Made by a program: the position numbers and the translations under genes. A model generated the notes under the pieces. It had not been told where the DNA came from and ran no database searches. It was given only the letters and a program-made list of their open reading frames with translations. From Sphingobium boeckii (GTDB lineage: Bacteria > Pseudomonadota > Alphaproteobacteria > Sphingomonadales > Sphingomonadaceae), in assembly GCF_014199215.1 (NCBI RefSeq), contig NZ_JACIJC010000003.1:310001-374000 (forward strand): DNA of 64,000 nucleotides, in the 5' to 3' direction. Positions 43,716 to 52,645 of this stretch are shown in pieces; the first letter of the stretch is position 1; each line of letters opens with the position of its first letter.

Positions 43716-43787
43716 CCCGTTTGTCCCGAGCGAAGTCGAGGGACGTTAGGCCACGCACGTGTCTCGACTTCGCTCGACACAAACGGG
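43716..43787. repeat. Palindromic repeat family 1, best-conserved intergenic copy
   Basis: A 72-bp palindrome with ends CCCGTTTGTCCCGAGCG and CGCTCGACACAAACGGG, filling the 89-bp gap between the convergent mscS-like gene and putA. Confidence 0.95.
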
Positions 43788-43803
43788 TGTTGGGCTGCTG
43801 CCC

Positions 43804-46803
43804 TCAAATTCCCACGTCATCCAGTGACAGCAAGGTGGCATTGCCGCCTGCGCTGGTAGTGTCGGTCGATGTCACCCGCTCCGCGCAGAAGCGATAGAGA
43901 TAATGCGGCCCGCCCGCCTTGGGGCCGGTGCCCGAAAGCCCTTCCCCGCCAAAGGGCTGGCTTCCCACGATCGCGCCGATCATGGATCGGTTCACATAAA
44001 GATTGCCCGCGCGCGCCAGTGCCTCCACCGTATCGGCATTGCGCGCGATGCGGCTGTGCAGGCCCATCGTCAGCCCATAGCCCTTGGCGTTGATCGCGGC
44101 GATCGTCGCTTCAAGCTCGCCCGCTTTCCAGGTGCAGACATGCAGGATCGGGCCAAACCATTCCTGTGTCAGTTCGGACAGATCACCCAGCCGGATCGCG
44201 GTGGGCGGCACGAACAAACCCTCCATGGGCACGTCCAGGCTCTTGATCCAATGCGCCTTCCGGCTTTCGCGATAGGTCATGAGCCTGGCGTGCGCTGTCT
44301 CGTCGATCACCGGCCCCACATCGGTGCGCGGATCAGCAGGATCACCCACCACCAGCGCCTCCATTGCCCCGCTCAGCATCTCCAGCGTGCTCTCCGCAAT
44401 CTCCTCCTGCAGCAGCAAGACGCGCAGCGCAGAGCAACGCTGTCCCGCCGAGCGGAAAGCGGATGTGACCACATCCTGCACCACCTGTTCGGGCAGCGCG
44501 GTCGAATCGACGATCATCGCGTTGATCCCGCCGGTCTCTGCGATCAGCGGCACGAGCGGGCGGCTTTCATCCTCCAGCAGGCTGCGCGCGATCCGCCGCG
44601 CGGTCGCGGTCGATCCGGTGAAAGCGACGCCCATGATGCGCGGATCGCCCACGATCGCCGCCCCCACTTCGGGGCCGCCCGGCAGCAGGATCAGCGCGTC
44701 TTCGGGAATACCCGCCTCATGCGCAAGGCCCACCGCCCAGCCCGCGATCGCTGGCGTCTGCGGCGCAGGTTTGGCAACCACGGTGTTGCCAGTGACCAGC
44801 GCCGCGACCGTCTGGCCTAGGAAGATCGCGAGCGGGAAATTCCATGGGGCGATCGTCGCCCACACGCCCTTGCCCTCCATCCGCATCACATTGCGTTCGC
44901 CCGTGGGGCCGGGCAATTCGATCGGCTGCAAGCCCTCGCGCGCACGGGCGGCATAATAGCGGCAGAAATCGACGGCCTCGCGCACTTCGCCCAGCGCGTC
45001 GCTGACGGTCTTCTTGGCTTCATGGACCGCGATCGCCATCAGTTCGGCGCGCTGGTCTTCGAGCAGATCGGCGAGACGATCGAGACAGGCAGCGCGCTCT
45101 TCAACGGGCGTGGCGGACCAAGCCGGAAAGGCGGCATGGGCGCGTCCTATCGCACCGTTTGTGTCGAGCGCAGTCGAGACACGTTCGTCACTGGCACCAC
45201 GTCCCTCGACTTCGCTCGGGACAAACGGTGGTTTGGAAACCCCGCGAACCACATCCGCCAAAATCTCCCGATCCTGCAGATCGATCCCCGCACTGTTGCG
45301 CCGTTCCGGTCCGAACAGGTCGATCGGCAGCGGGATGCTCGGATGGCGCGTGCCGCCCACCTTCGCGATCTTCTCCACCGGGTCCGCCAGCAAGTCCTCA
45401 TCGCTCAGATGTTCGTCTGCAAGCTGATGCACGAAGCTGGAGTTCGCACCATTCTCGAGCAGCCGGCGCACCAGATAGGCGAGCAGATCGCGATGCCCGC
45501 CCACCGGCGCATAGATGCGGCAATGATAACCATCCTCGCGCACAAGCCGCTCGTAAAGCCCCTCGCCCATACCGTGCAGTCGCTGAAATTCGAAATCGCG
45601 CCGCGGTCCGGCCCATTCGAGGATCGTCGCCACGGTGAGCGCATTGTGGCTGGCGAAGGCCGGAAAGATGTTCGGCGCGGCCAGCATGTCCTTGGCGCAG
45701 GCAAGGTAGGAAACGTCGGTCGCGGCCTTGCGCGTGAACAAGGGATAATCGCTCAAGCCCTGCTCCTGCGTGCGCTTGATCTCGCTATCCCAATAAGCGC
45801 CCTTCACCAGACGCACGTTCATGATCCGGCCCAATTCATTGGCCCAGCCGATCACCGGGCGGGCGCGCTTGGAATAGGCCTGCACCGCCATGCCGAAGCC
45901 GTCCCAGCCCTTGAGCGCGGGCAAGGCAGCGATCTTGCCGATGATCTCGAGGCTCATCTCGAGCCGCTCGGATTCCTCGGCGTCCACGGTGAGCGCAATG
46001 CCGTTATGCGCCGCCGACACCGCCAGCGCCTCCAGCATCTCCGTCAGCGCGGAGACCGATCGGTCCCATTGCGCCACTTCATAGCGGGGGTGGAGCGCGG
46101 AGAGCTTCACGGAGATCGAATGGCCCGCCGTGGCGCTTTCGCCCACCTCGGCAATGGCCTGTGCATAGGATTGGAAATAGCGTTCGGCATCGGGAAAGGT
46201 GCGCGCGGCCTCGCCCAGCATGTCGAAACTGGCGGTGAAGCCCTTATGCTCGGGCTTGCGCATCCGCTTGGTCGCTTCGCCGATATTGCGGCCCATCACG
46301 AAGATTTCGCCCATCATCTTCATCGCCGCGCCCACCGCCTGACGCACGAAGGGTTCGCCAGCGCGGGAAATCAGCCGCTTGAGCACGCCTGCGCTGCCGC
46401 TGTCACTGACGAGCGCGCGGCCCACGACCAGACCCCAGGTGGCCGAATTGACCAGCTTGGAATTTGATTTGCCCGCATGAGCGCGCCAATTGGCATCGCC
46501 CAATTTGTCCGCAATCAGAGCGTCGGCGGTTTCGGGATCGGGCACCCGCAGAAAAGCCTCGGCCAGCGAGAGCAGGGCCACGCCCTCAGAGCTGTTCAAC
46601 CGATATTCCTGCAGAAACTGGTTCACCCAGCCATCATTCTGCGCCGCGCGCAGATCCGCGAGCAAACCGCCCGCCCGCGCCATGATGCCGTTCCGCTCGC
46701 CAGGCGCGAGCCGCGCCGACTCAAGAAGGCCTTTCAGCACATCGGGTTCGGGTGCCCGATGCAACGGGCGCATATTGGTGGCAAATGACGTTGCGGAATC
46801 CAT
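43804..46803 (-). CDS. putA: Bifunctional proline dehydrogenase / glutamate-semialdehyde dehydrogenase
   Basis: A 999-residue PutA that converts proline to glutamate in two steps. It lacks the N-terminal ribbon-helix-helix, so it is a non-regulatory PutA. The proline dehydrogenase barrel (about 150-480) shows LTVDAEESERLEMSLEI, VRLVKGAYWDSEIKR and YAPVGGHRDLLAYLVRRLLE. The aldehyde dehydrogenase half has IAETGGINAM, FRSAGQRCSALRVL with the catalytic Cys, and TGSTATAR. Residues about 525-551, between the domains, are encoded by an in-frame palindromic repeat. The start is ATG 46803; the frame to 46941 overlaps the MaoC gene. Confidence 0.95.
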   Translation of the reverse strand: MDSATSFATNMRPLHRAPEPDVLKGLLESARLAPGERNGIMARAGGLLADLRAAQNDGWVNQFLQEYRLNSSEGVALLSLAEAFLRVPDPETADALIADKLGDANWRAHAGKSNSKLVNSATWGLVVGRALVSDSGSAGVLKRLISRAGEPFVRQAVGAAMKMMGEIFVMGRNIGEATKRMRKPEHKGFTASFDMLGEAARTFPDAERYFQSYAQAIAEVGESATAGHSISVKLSALHPRYEVAQWDRSVSALTEMLEALAVSAAHNGIALTVDAEESERLEMSLEIIGKIAALPALKGWDGFGMAVQAYSKRARPVIGWANELGRIMNVRLVKGAYWDSEIKRTQEQGLSDYPLFTRKAATDVSYLACAKDMLAAPNIFPAFASHNALTVATILEWAGPRRDFEFQRLHGMGEGLYERLVREDGYHCRIYAPVGGHRDLLAYLVRRLLENGANSSFVHQLADEHLSDEDLLADPVEKIAKVGGTRHPSIPLPIDLFGPERRNSAGIDLQDREILADVVRGVSKPPFVPSEVEGRGASDERVSTALDTNGAIGRAHAAFPAWSATPVEERAACLDRLADLLEDQRAELMAIAVHEAKKTVSDALGEVREAVDFCRYYAARAREGLQPIELPGPTGERNVMRMEGKGVWATIAPWNFPLAIFLGQTVAALVTGNTVVAKPAPQTPAIAGWAVGLAHEAGIPEDALILLPGGPEVGAAIVGDPRIMGVAFTGSTATARRIARSLLEDESRPLVPLIAETGGINAMIVDSTALPEQVVQDVVTSAFRSAGQRCSALRVLLLQEEIAESTLEMLSGAMEALVVGDPADPRTDVGPVIDETAHARLMTYRESRKAHWIKSLDVPMEGLFVPPTAIRLGDLSELTQEWFGPILHVCTWKAGELEATIAAINAKGYGLTMGLHSRIARNADTVEALARAGNLYVNRSMIGAIVGSQPFGGEGLSGTGPKAGGPHYLYRFCAERVTSTDTTSAGGNATLLSLDDVGI
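45153..45230. repeat. Palindromic repeat family 1 inserted in frame within putA
   Basis: A 78-bp palindrome with ends CACCGTTTGTGTCGAGCG and CGCTCGGGACAAACGGTG lies inside putA. Its length is exactly 26 codons and the frame stays open, adding roughly PPFVPSEVEGRG...STALDTNG to the interdomain linker. The other three copies in the window are intergenic. Confidence 0.95.
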
Positions 46804-46910
46804 CGCTTTTGACTTTCGACTAAGCAAGGCCGTATTTTCCGGACAAGCCGGGCGACATTGCGCAATAAACTGCGCAGCCTTATGCCCAAGAGAGGATCGA
46901 AAGGAAAGCC

Positions 46911-47369
46911 GTGTCGAGCATCTCCGTGCACGAATTTTCAAGGCAGATCGGCAGCGAGATCGGCGTGTCCGATTGGGTGACCATCACCCAGGCCATGATC
47001 GACACTTTTGCGGACGCCACGGGCGATCATCAATTCATCCACGTCGATCCCGAAAGGGCGAAACTCACGCCGTTCGGCGGCACGATTGCACACGGATTTC
47101 TTACGCTTTCATTGATGCCCCAGCTTTCGGAGAAGATGCACGCCCCGGCCATCGAAGGCGTGAAGATGGGCGTGAATTATGGCGGCAATAAAGTCCGCTT
47201 CCTTGCCCCGGTGCGGTCTGGAAAGCGTGTTCGTGGTCGCTTCAAGCTGCTCGATCTGGAGGAAAAAAGGCCGGGCCAGTGGCAGCAGACGATGGAATTC
47301 ACCGTGGAAATCGAGGGAGAGGACAAGCCTGCCGTGATCGCCGAATGGATCAGCCAGTTTTTCATCTAA
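46911..47369 (+). CDS. MaoC family (R)-specific enoyl-CoA hydratase-like protein
   Basis: A 152-residue hot-dog-fold protein. The hydratase-2 motif FADATGDHQFIHVDPERA contains the catalytic Asp and His, followed by GTIAHGFLTLSLMP. GTG 46911 follows AAGGAAAG. PhaJ-type enzymes supply (R)-3-hydroxyacyl-CoA for PHA synthesis; the nearby thiolase and PHA depolymerase fit, but substrate is unproven. It is divergent from putA (107-bp gap). Confidence 0.9.
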   Translation: MSSISVHEFSRQIGSEIGVSDWVTITQAMIDTFADATGDHQFIHVDPERAKLTPFGGTIAHGFLTLSLMPQLSEKMHAPAIEGVKMGVNYGGNKVRFLAPVRSGKRVRGRFKLLDLEEKRPGQWQQTMEFTVEIEGEDKPAVIAEWISQFFI

Positions 47370-47374
47370 CCTGT

Positions 47375-47470
47375 CCCCCTTCCGCTTGCGGGAGGGGCTG
47401 GGGGTGGGCCTGCATCATCCCCATATAAATTCCATTCACACCCCTAACCCCTCCCGCAAGCGGGAGGGGG
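47375..47470. repeat. Palindromic repeat family 5 upstream of thiolase
   Basis: CCCCCTTCCGCTTGCGGGAG and CTCCCGCAAGCGGGAGGGGG flank a 96-bp interval with internal GGGGGTGGG and CACCCCTAACCCC. It ends 18 bp before the thiolase start, just ahead of its AGAAGGAAA ribosome site. Confidence 0.85.
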
Positions 47471-47488
47471 ATTTAGAAGGAAATATCC

Positions 47489-48667
47489 ATGCGTGATGCC
47501 GTCATCGTTTCCACCGCCCGCACCCCCATCGGCCGCGCCTATCGCGGTGCCTTCAACAACACCCCTGCCCCCACGCTCGCCAGCCATGCGATCAAGGCCG
47601 CGGTCGAACGCGCCGGGATCGATCCTGCCGAAGTGGATGACGTCGTCTTCGGTTGCGCGCTGCAGCAGGGGCATCAGGCGGGTAATATCGCGCGGACTTC
47701 GCTGCTGCGGGCCGGGCTGCCGGTGAGCGTGGCCGGCATGTCGGTCGATCGTCAGTGCGCCTCGGGCCTGATGGCGATCGCCACCGCGGCCAAGCAGATC
47801 ATCACGGACAATATGGATGTCACGATCGGCGGTGGCGTCGAATCCATATCGCTGGTGCAGACGCCGCAGATGCGCGTCGCGCCGGATCCCGAACTCATCG
47901 CGATGCACAAGGATGTCTATATGCCGATGCTCGGCACCGCCGAGGTGGTGGCCAAGCGTTATGGGATCAGCCGCGATGCGATGGATGAATATGCGCTCCA
48001 GTCACAGCAGCGCACCGCCGCCGCGCAGGCTGCCGGTTATTACGATAAGGAAATCGTGCCGGTCACCGCGAACATGGCGGTGGTGAACAAGGAAACCAAG
48101 GAGGTCACTTATAAGGACGTGACGATCGCCAAGGATGAGGGCAATCGCCCTGAAACCACGCTGGAGGGGCTGAAGTCGCTGCCGCCGGTGATGGGACCGG
48201 GCATGACGATCACGGCGGGCAACGCCAGCCAATTGTCCGATGGTTCATCCGCCAGCGTGTTGATGGAGGCCCGGCTCGCCGAAAAGCGCGGCCTCTCCCC
48301 GCTCGGCCGTTATGTCGGCATGGCGGTGGCCGGCACCGAGCCGGACGAAATGGGCATCGGCCCGGTGGTCGCCATTCCCAAGCTGCTCAAGAATTTCAAT
48401 CTGAAGATGGACGATATCGGCCTGTGGGAGCTGAATGAAGCGTTTGCGGTGCAAGTGCTCTATTGCCGCGACAAGCTCGGCATCCCCGATGAATTGCTCA
48501 ACGTCAGCGGCGGCGCGATCTCGATCGGCCATCCCTATGGCATGACCGGCGCGCGCGCCACCGGCCACGCGCTGATCGAAGGCAAGCGGCGCGGCGCGAA
48601 ATATGTCGTCGTCACGATGTGCATCGGCGGCGGCATGGGCGCGGCGGGGCTGTTCGAGGTTTTCTGA
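47489..48667 (+). CDS. Acetyl-CoA C-acyltransferase (thiolase)
   Basis: A 392-residue thiolase. Catalytic residues are Cys90 in DRQCASGL, His in [12 protein letters not shown], and the second Cys in [21 protein letters not shown] is intact. The [12 protein letters not shown] and overall pattern resemble degradative (FadA-like) thiolases more than PhaA, though the fatty-acid chain length preference cannot be read. It follows the MaoC gene. Confidence 0.94.
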   Translation: MRDAVIVSTARTPIGRAYRGAFNNTPAPTLASHAIKAAVERAGIDPAEVDDVVFGCALQQGHQAGNIARTSLLRAGLPVSVAGMSVDRQCASGLMAIATAAKQIITDNMDVTIGGGVESISLVQTPQMRVAPDPELIAMHKDVYMPMLGTAEVVAKRYGISRDAMDEYALQSQQRTAAAQAAGYYDKEIVPVTANMAVVNKETKEVTYKDVTIAKDEGNRPETTLEGLKSLPPVMGPGMTITAGNASQLSDGSSASVLMEARLAEKRGLSPLGRYVGMAVAGTEPDEMGIGPVVAIPKLLKNFNLKMDDIGLWELNEAFAVQVLYCRDKLGIPDELLNVSGGAISIGHPYGMTGARATGHALIEGKRRGAKYVVVTMCIGGGMGAAGLFEVF

Positions 48668-48704
48668 TGTCTTAGTGTGTGATGACTGTGATTGATCCAA
48701 CCCT

Positions 48705-48784
48705 GTCATTGCGAGGGTAGCGAAGCAATCCAGCGCGGTTTATGCCACCTTGGATTGCCGCGTCGCTGCGCTCCTCGCGATGAC
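48705..48784. repeat. Palindromic repeat family 2, copy 2
   Basis: GTCATTGCGAGGGTAGCG and CTCCTCGCGATGAC bound an 80-bp imperfect palindrome with internal GCAATCCA and TGGATTGCCGC, inverted relative to the copy at 26704. It lies downstream of the thiolase. Confidence 0.88.
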
Positions 48785-48892
48785 CGAGCCATGTAATGTC
48801 ATCACGCCCTAAACCTATCCCGCTGGGAGAGGATTTATCGGGAGACTTTTTCCGCCTCGGCCGTTGTTCTTCCAACCCCAAGGGAGAGCATC

Positions 48893-49363
48893 ATGACCGA
48901 CGACACCAAGATCCGCGAGCATTTCTGGAAGGAACTCGCTGCCAGCCCGTTCCTCATGGTTGGCCTCGACGGCAATCACGAGCACAGCCTGCCGATGACC
49001 GCGCAACTCGACAAGGAGGCCGACAGCGCCTTCTGGTTTTATACCAGTCGTGACAACCGCCTCGCCCCCGGCGGTCCGGCGATGGCGCAATTCGCGGCCA
49101 AGGGGCATGATCTGTTCGCCTGCATTCATGGCACGCTGGTCGAGGAAAAGGATCCCGCGGTGATCGACCGTTATTGGTCCAAGCCAGTGGAAGCCTGGTA
49201 TCCCGGCGGTCGCAATGATCCGTCGCTGCTGATGCTGCGTTTCGAACTGGGCGATGCCGAAATCTGGCAGGCCGATATGTCGATCAAAGGGCTGTTCAAG
49301 ATGATGACCGGCCAGGATGTGCGCTCGGACATGAAGGGCAAGCACGCGGAAGTGGCGCTGTGA
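48893..49363 (+). CDS. Pyridoxamine-5'-phosphate-oxidase-like (general stress) protein
   Basis: A 156-residue split-barrel flavin-binding-type protein. The pattern SPFLMVGLDGNHEHSLPMTA, FWFYTSRDNRL and WYPGGRNDPSLLMLRF matches the general stress protein 26 subgroup. The flavin ligand and reaction are unknown. ATG 48893 has AAGGGAGAG upstream. A strong inverted repeat follows it. Confidence 0.87.
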   Translation: MTDDTKIREHFWKELAASPFLMVGLDGNHEHSLPMTAQLDKEADSAFWFYTSRDNRLAPGGPAMAQFAAKGHDLFACIHGTLVEEKDPAVIDRYWSKPVEAWYPGGRNDPSLLMLRFELGDAEIWQADMSIKGLFKMMTGQDVRSDMKGKHAEVAL

Positions 49364-49377
49364 TCCGGATATAGAAA

Positions 49378-49461
49378 CCGTTCGGGCTGAGCCTGTCGAA
49401 GCCTCTTCCTTCTTTCGCATTTGTCAGAAGGAAGAGGCTTCGACAGGCTCAGCCCGAACGG
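49378..49461. repeat. 84-bp hairpin: perfect 35-bp inverted repeat (family 4)
   Basis: The arm beginning CCGTTCGGGCTGAGCCTGTC (49378-49412) is the exact reverse complement of 49427-49461, with a 14-base loop. It sits between the convergent stress-protein and phaZ genes and probably acts as a two-way transcript end. Confidence 0.97.
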
Positions 49462-49479
49462 CAATTTATGAGATAAATA

Positions 49480-50697
49480 TCAATCGAACTTCTTGATCCA
49501 TGCCTCAACAATCGGCGCGATGCTGTTGCGCCATTTGCTGCCGTTGAAGATGCCGTAATGGCCCGCGCCCGGTGCCATGTGATATTGCTTGCGATCTTCG
49601 GGCAGCCCGGTGGTCACTTTCAGCGCTGCCTTGGTCTGCCCCAGCCCTGAGATATCGTCCCGCTCGCCCTCGATCGCCAGAATCGCGGTGTCCGTGATCG
49701 CGGCGGGATCGACGCGCTGGCCGCGGTGCAGATATTCACCCTTGGGCAGGGCATGGTTCTGAAACACCACGTCGATCGTCTGGAGATAGAATTCGGCAGT
49801 CATGTCGCAGACCGAGCGATATTCCTCATAGAAATCCTTGGTGGTGTCCGCGCTCTCGTCATCGCCCGCCACCAGATGCTTGAACATGTCATAATGGCTC
49901 ATCATGTGATTGCCGAGGTTCATGGTCATGAATCCTGCAAGCTGCAGGAAGCCCGGATAGACCTTCCGCCCGGCACCCGGATATTGCATCGGCACGGTGG
50001 CGATCACATTCTGCTCGAACCAGGTGTGCGGTCGCTGCGTGGCCAGCGTGTTCACCGCGGTGGGCGCTTCGCGCGTGTCGATCGGGCCGCCCATCATCGT
50101 CAATGTCTTGGGCGCACAAGGATTCTTGTCCGCATTCATCAGCGCGGTGGCGGCAAAGCACGGCACCGAGGGCTGGCAGACCGCCAGCATGTGTGCGCCG
50201 GGGCCGATATGCTCCAGGAACGCCACGATATAATCGACATAATCGTCCAGATCGAACTGGCCTTCTGACAACGGCACCTGCCGCGCATCGCGCCAGTCGG
50301 TGATATACACGTCATGCCCCGGCAGCATCCGTTCCACCGTGCCGCGCAGCAGCGTGGCATAATGGCCGGACATCGGCGCGACGATCAGCAGCTTGGGATC
50401 ATTCTTTCCGCCCTTGCGCACGAAGCGCTTGAGCTGCCCAAAGGGCTTTTGAAGAACGATCTCCTCCGTAACGGCGACCTTTTTGCCACCGATCTCGGTG
50501 AAACCCAGGCCGAAGGGCGGTTTGCCGCGTGGCGCCGAGGCATGGGCGAACACATCCAGCGCGGACGCCAGAATCGGGCCGCCGCCGAAATAGGAAAAGG
50601 GATTGGCCGGATTCTGCAGCAGCTCAGCGCCCATATTGGCGAAAGCGCTGGCGCTGGCGAGCAGCGAACGCTGCATTTCATAAGCACTGTAAAGCAT
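49480..50697 (-). CDS. phaZ: Intracellular polyhydroxyalkanoate depolymerase
   Basis: A 405-residue enzyme that mobilises stored PHB/PHA. The N-terminus MLYSAYEMQRSL is a hallmark of the PhaZ family, and the nucleophile is Cys174 in AVCQPSVP rather than the serine of extracellular depolymerases; GEYLHRGQRVDPAAI and the C-terminal histidine in GAGHYGIFNG complete the picture. It is divergent from the ABC exporter (120 bp). Confidence 0.95.
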   Translation of the reverse strand: MLYSAYEMQRSLLASASAFANMGAELLQNPANPFSYFGGGPILASALDVFAHASAPRGKPPFGLGFTEIGGKKVAVTEEIVLQKPFGQLKRFVRKGGKNDPKLLIVAPMSGHYATLLRGTVERMLPGHDVYITDWRDARQVPLSEGQFDLDDYVDYIVAFLEHIGPGAHMLAVCQPSVPCFAATALMNADKNPCAPKTLTMMGGPIDTREAPTAVNTLATQRPHTWFEQNVIATVPMQYPGAGRKVYPGFLQLAGFMTMNLGNHMMSHYDMFKHLVAGDDESADTTKDFYEEYRSVCDMTAEFYLQTIDVVFQNHALPKGEYLHRGQRVDPAAITDTAILAIEGERDDISGLGQTKAALKVTTGLPEDRKQYHMAPGAGHYGIFNGSKWRNSIAPIVEAWIKKFD

Positions 50698-50817
50698 GGT
50701 TCAAACCTTATAGAACCGGATACCCGGATTTCGAATACCGGAATAACTGGTTTTTGTGCGATGCAAAAGAATAAAGCGGTGATTGAGCGTCCCGCGATGG
50801 GCTGCTAGGCGCTTTTC

Positions 50818-52602
50818 ATGGCGGACAGCATCACTGAAAAGAACGGCGCGGGGCGCAAGCTCGGCAATCTCCAGATGGTCTGGCATGTAGCGATCCGCTA
50901 TCCCGGCGTGATCGCGGGTGCCTGCATCGCGCTCATCCTGGCGGCAGGATCGACCCTCGCCATCCCCGCGGGATTCAAGCGCGTGATCGACAATGGTTTC
51001 AGCGCGGGCGGCAACGGTGCCGATGTCAGCGATCATTTCCGCTATCTGCTGATGATCGTGGTCGTCCTCGCGATCGCGACCGCGATGCGCTTCTATTTCG
51101 TATCCTGGCTCGGCGAACGCGTCGTGGCGGACATTCGCGCCATGGTGCAGCGCAACCTTTTGCGCCTGCCGCCTCGCTTCTTCGAAGAAAACCGTCCATC
51201 CGAAATCGCCTCGCGCATGACGGCGGACACGGCGGTGATCGAGCAGATCGTGGGCACCACCATCTCCGTCGCGCTGCGCAATTTGTTCATGGGGATCGGC
51301 GGCATCGTCTATCTCTTCACGCTGGCTCCGATGCTCACGCTGATCCTGCTGGCGGGCATCCCGATCATCGTGCTGCCGATCGTGCTGATCGGGCGCAAAT
51401 TGCAGGTGCTGTCGCGCACCAGCCTGGATCGCGTGGCCGATGTCGGCGCGATGATTTCCGAAACATTGGGCGCGATGAAGATCGTGCAGGCCTTCGGCCA
51501 GGAAAAGCGCGAGGCGGAACGCTTCCAGAGCGCCGTCGATAGCGCCTTCGTCACCGCGCGGACCCGCATCCTGCTGCGCGCGATCATGACATCGATCGTG
51601 ATCGCGCTCGTCTTCGGATCGATCACTTTGGTGATGTGGAAAGGCGCGCTGGACGTGATGGCGGGCACGCTGAGCGGCGGCACGATCGCGGCCTTCGTGT
51701 TGACGGGCGGCCTTGTGGCGGGCGCGTTTGGCTCGCTGACCGAGGTCTATGGCGATCTGCTGCGCGGCGCGGGTGCGGCCGGACGGCTGGCCGAATTGCT
51801 TGCCGAGCAGCCGGAGATCGCGCCGCCGGCACATCCCCTGCTTCTGCCTCAGCCGGCGCGTGGCGCGATCCGCTTCGAGCATGTCACCTTCCATTATCCC
51901 ACCCGGCGCGAAGTGAGTGCGCTGGCCGATTTCTCGCTCTCGGTATCGCCGGGCGAAACCGTGGCGGTGGTCGGCCCCTCCGGCGCGGGCAAGACGACCT
52001 TGTTTCAGATGATCCAGCGCTTTTACGATCCGGACGCCGGCACCGTGCGGCTGGACGGGATCGCCCTGCCCGACGCCGATCCGGCGGACATCCGCGCACG
52101 GATCGCCATGGTACCGCAGGAAACCGTAATCTTCGCCGCTTCGGCGCGCGACAATCTGCGCTATGGCGATTGGACGGCGGGCGATGCGCAGCTCTGGGCC
52201 GCAGCCGAAGCCGCCAATGCCGCGGATTTCCTGCGCAAGCTGCCTCAGGGGCTGGATACTTTCATGGGCGAGGGCGGCGCGCGCCTCTCCGGCGGCCAGC
52301 GTCAGCGGCTCGCCATCGCCCGTGCCATTTTGCGCAACGCCCCTGTGCTGCTGCTGGACGAGGCGACCTCCGCGCTGGACGCGGAATCCGAACGGCTGGT
52401 GCAGCAGGCGCTGGAAAAATTGATGGAAGACCGCACCACGATCGTCATCGCCCACCGTCTCGCCACCGTGCGCGCCGCCGACCGCATCATCGTGATGGAG
52501 GAAGGCCGCATCGTGGAAGAAGGCAGCCATGATCAACTGACCACCCGCGGCGGCCTCTATGCGCGGCTGGCACGGCTGCAGTTCGAGGGGCTGGCGGCCT
52601 GA
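50818..52602 (+). CDS. ABC exporter, fused permease and ATPase (MsbA-like)
   Basis: A 594-residue half-transporter. The N-terminal about 320 residues carry six membrane segments; the C-terminal ATPase has Walker A GPSGAGKTTL (about 388), signature LSGGQRQRLAIARA, Walker B VLLLDEATSALD and the H-loop IVIAHRL. The homodimer would export a lipid or drug-like substrate. No biosynthetic cluster is next to it to indicate the cargo. Confidence 0.93.
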   Translation: MADSITEKNGAGRKLGNLQMVWHVAIRYPGVIAGACIALILAAGSTLAIPAGFKRVIDNGFSAGGNGADVSDHFRYLLMIVVVLAIATAMRFYFVSWLGERVVADIRAMVQRNLLRLPPRFFEENRPSEIASRMTADTAVIEQIVGTTISVALRNLFMGIGGIVYLFTLAPMLTLILLAGIPIIVLPIVLIGRKLQVLSRTSLDRVADVGAMISETLGAMKIVQAFGQEKREAERFQSAVDSAFVTARTRILLRAIMTSIVIALVFGSITLVMWKGALDVMAGTLSGGTIAAFVLTGGLVAGAFGSLTEVYGDLLRGAGAAGRLAELLAEQPEIAPPAHPLLLPQPARGAIRFEHVTFHYPTRREVSALADFSLSVSPGETVAVVGPSGAGKTTLFQMIQRFYDPDAGTVRLDGIALPDADPADIRARIAMVPQETVIFAASARDNLRYGDWTAGDAQLWAAAEAANAADFLRKLPQGLDTFMGEGGARLSGGQRQRLAIARAILRNAPVLLLDEATSALDAESERLVQQALEKLMEDRTTIVIAHRLATVRAADRIIVMEEGRIVEEGSHDQLTTRGGLYARLARLQFEGLAA

Positions 52603-52645
52603 TCTGGTAATCGGATATGTTATCAACGCGCGTGCGAAGGCGCGC

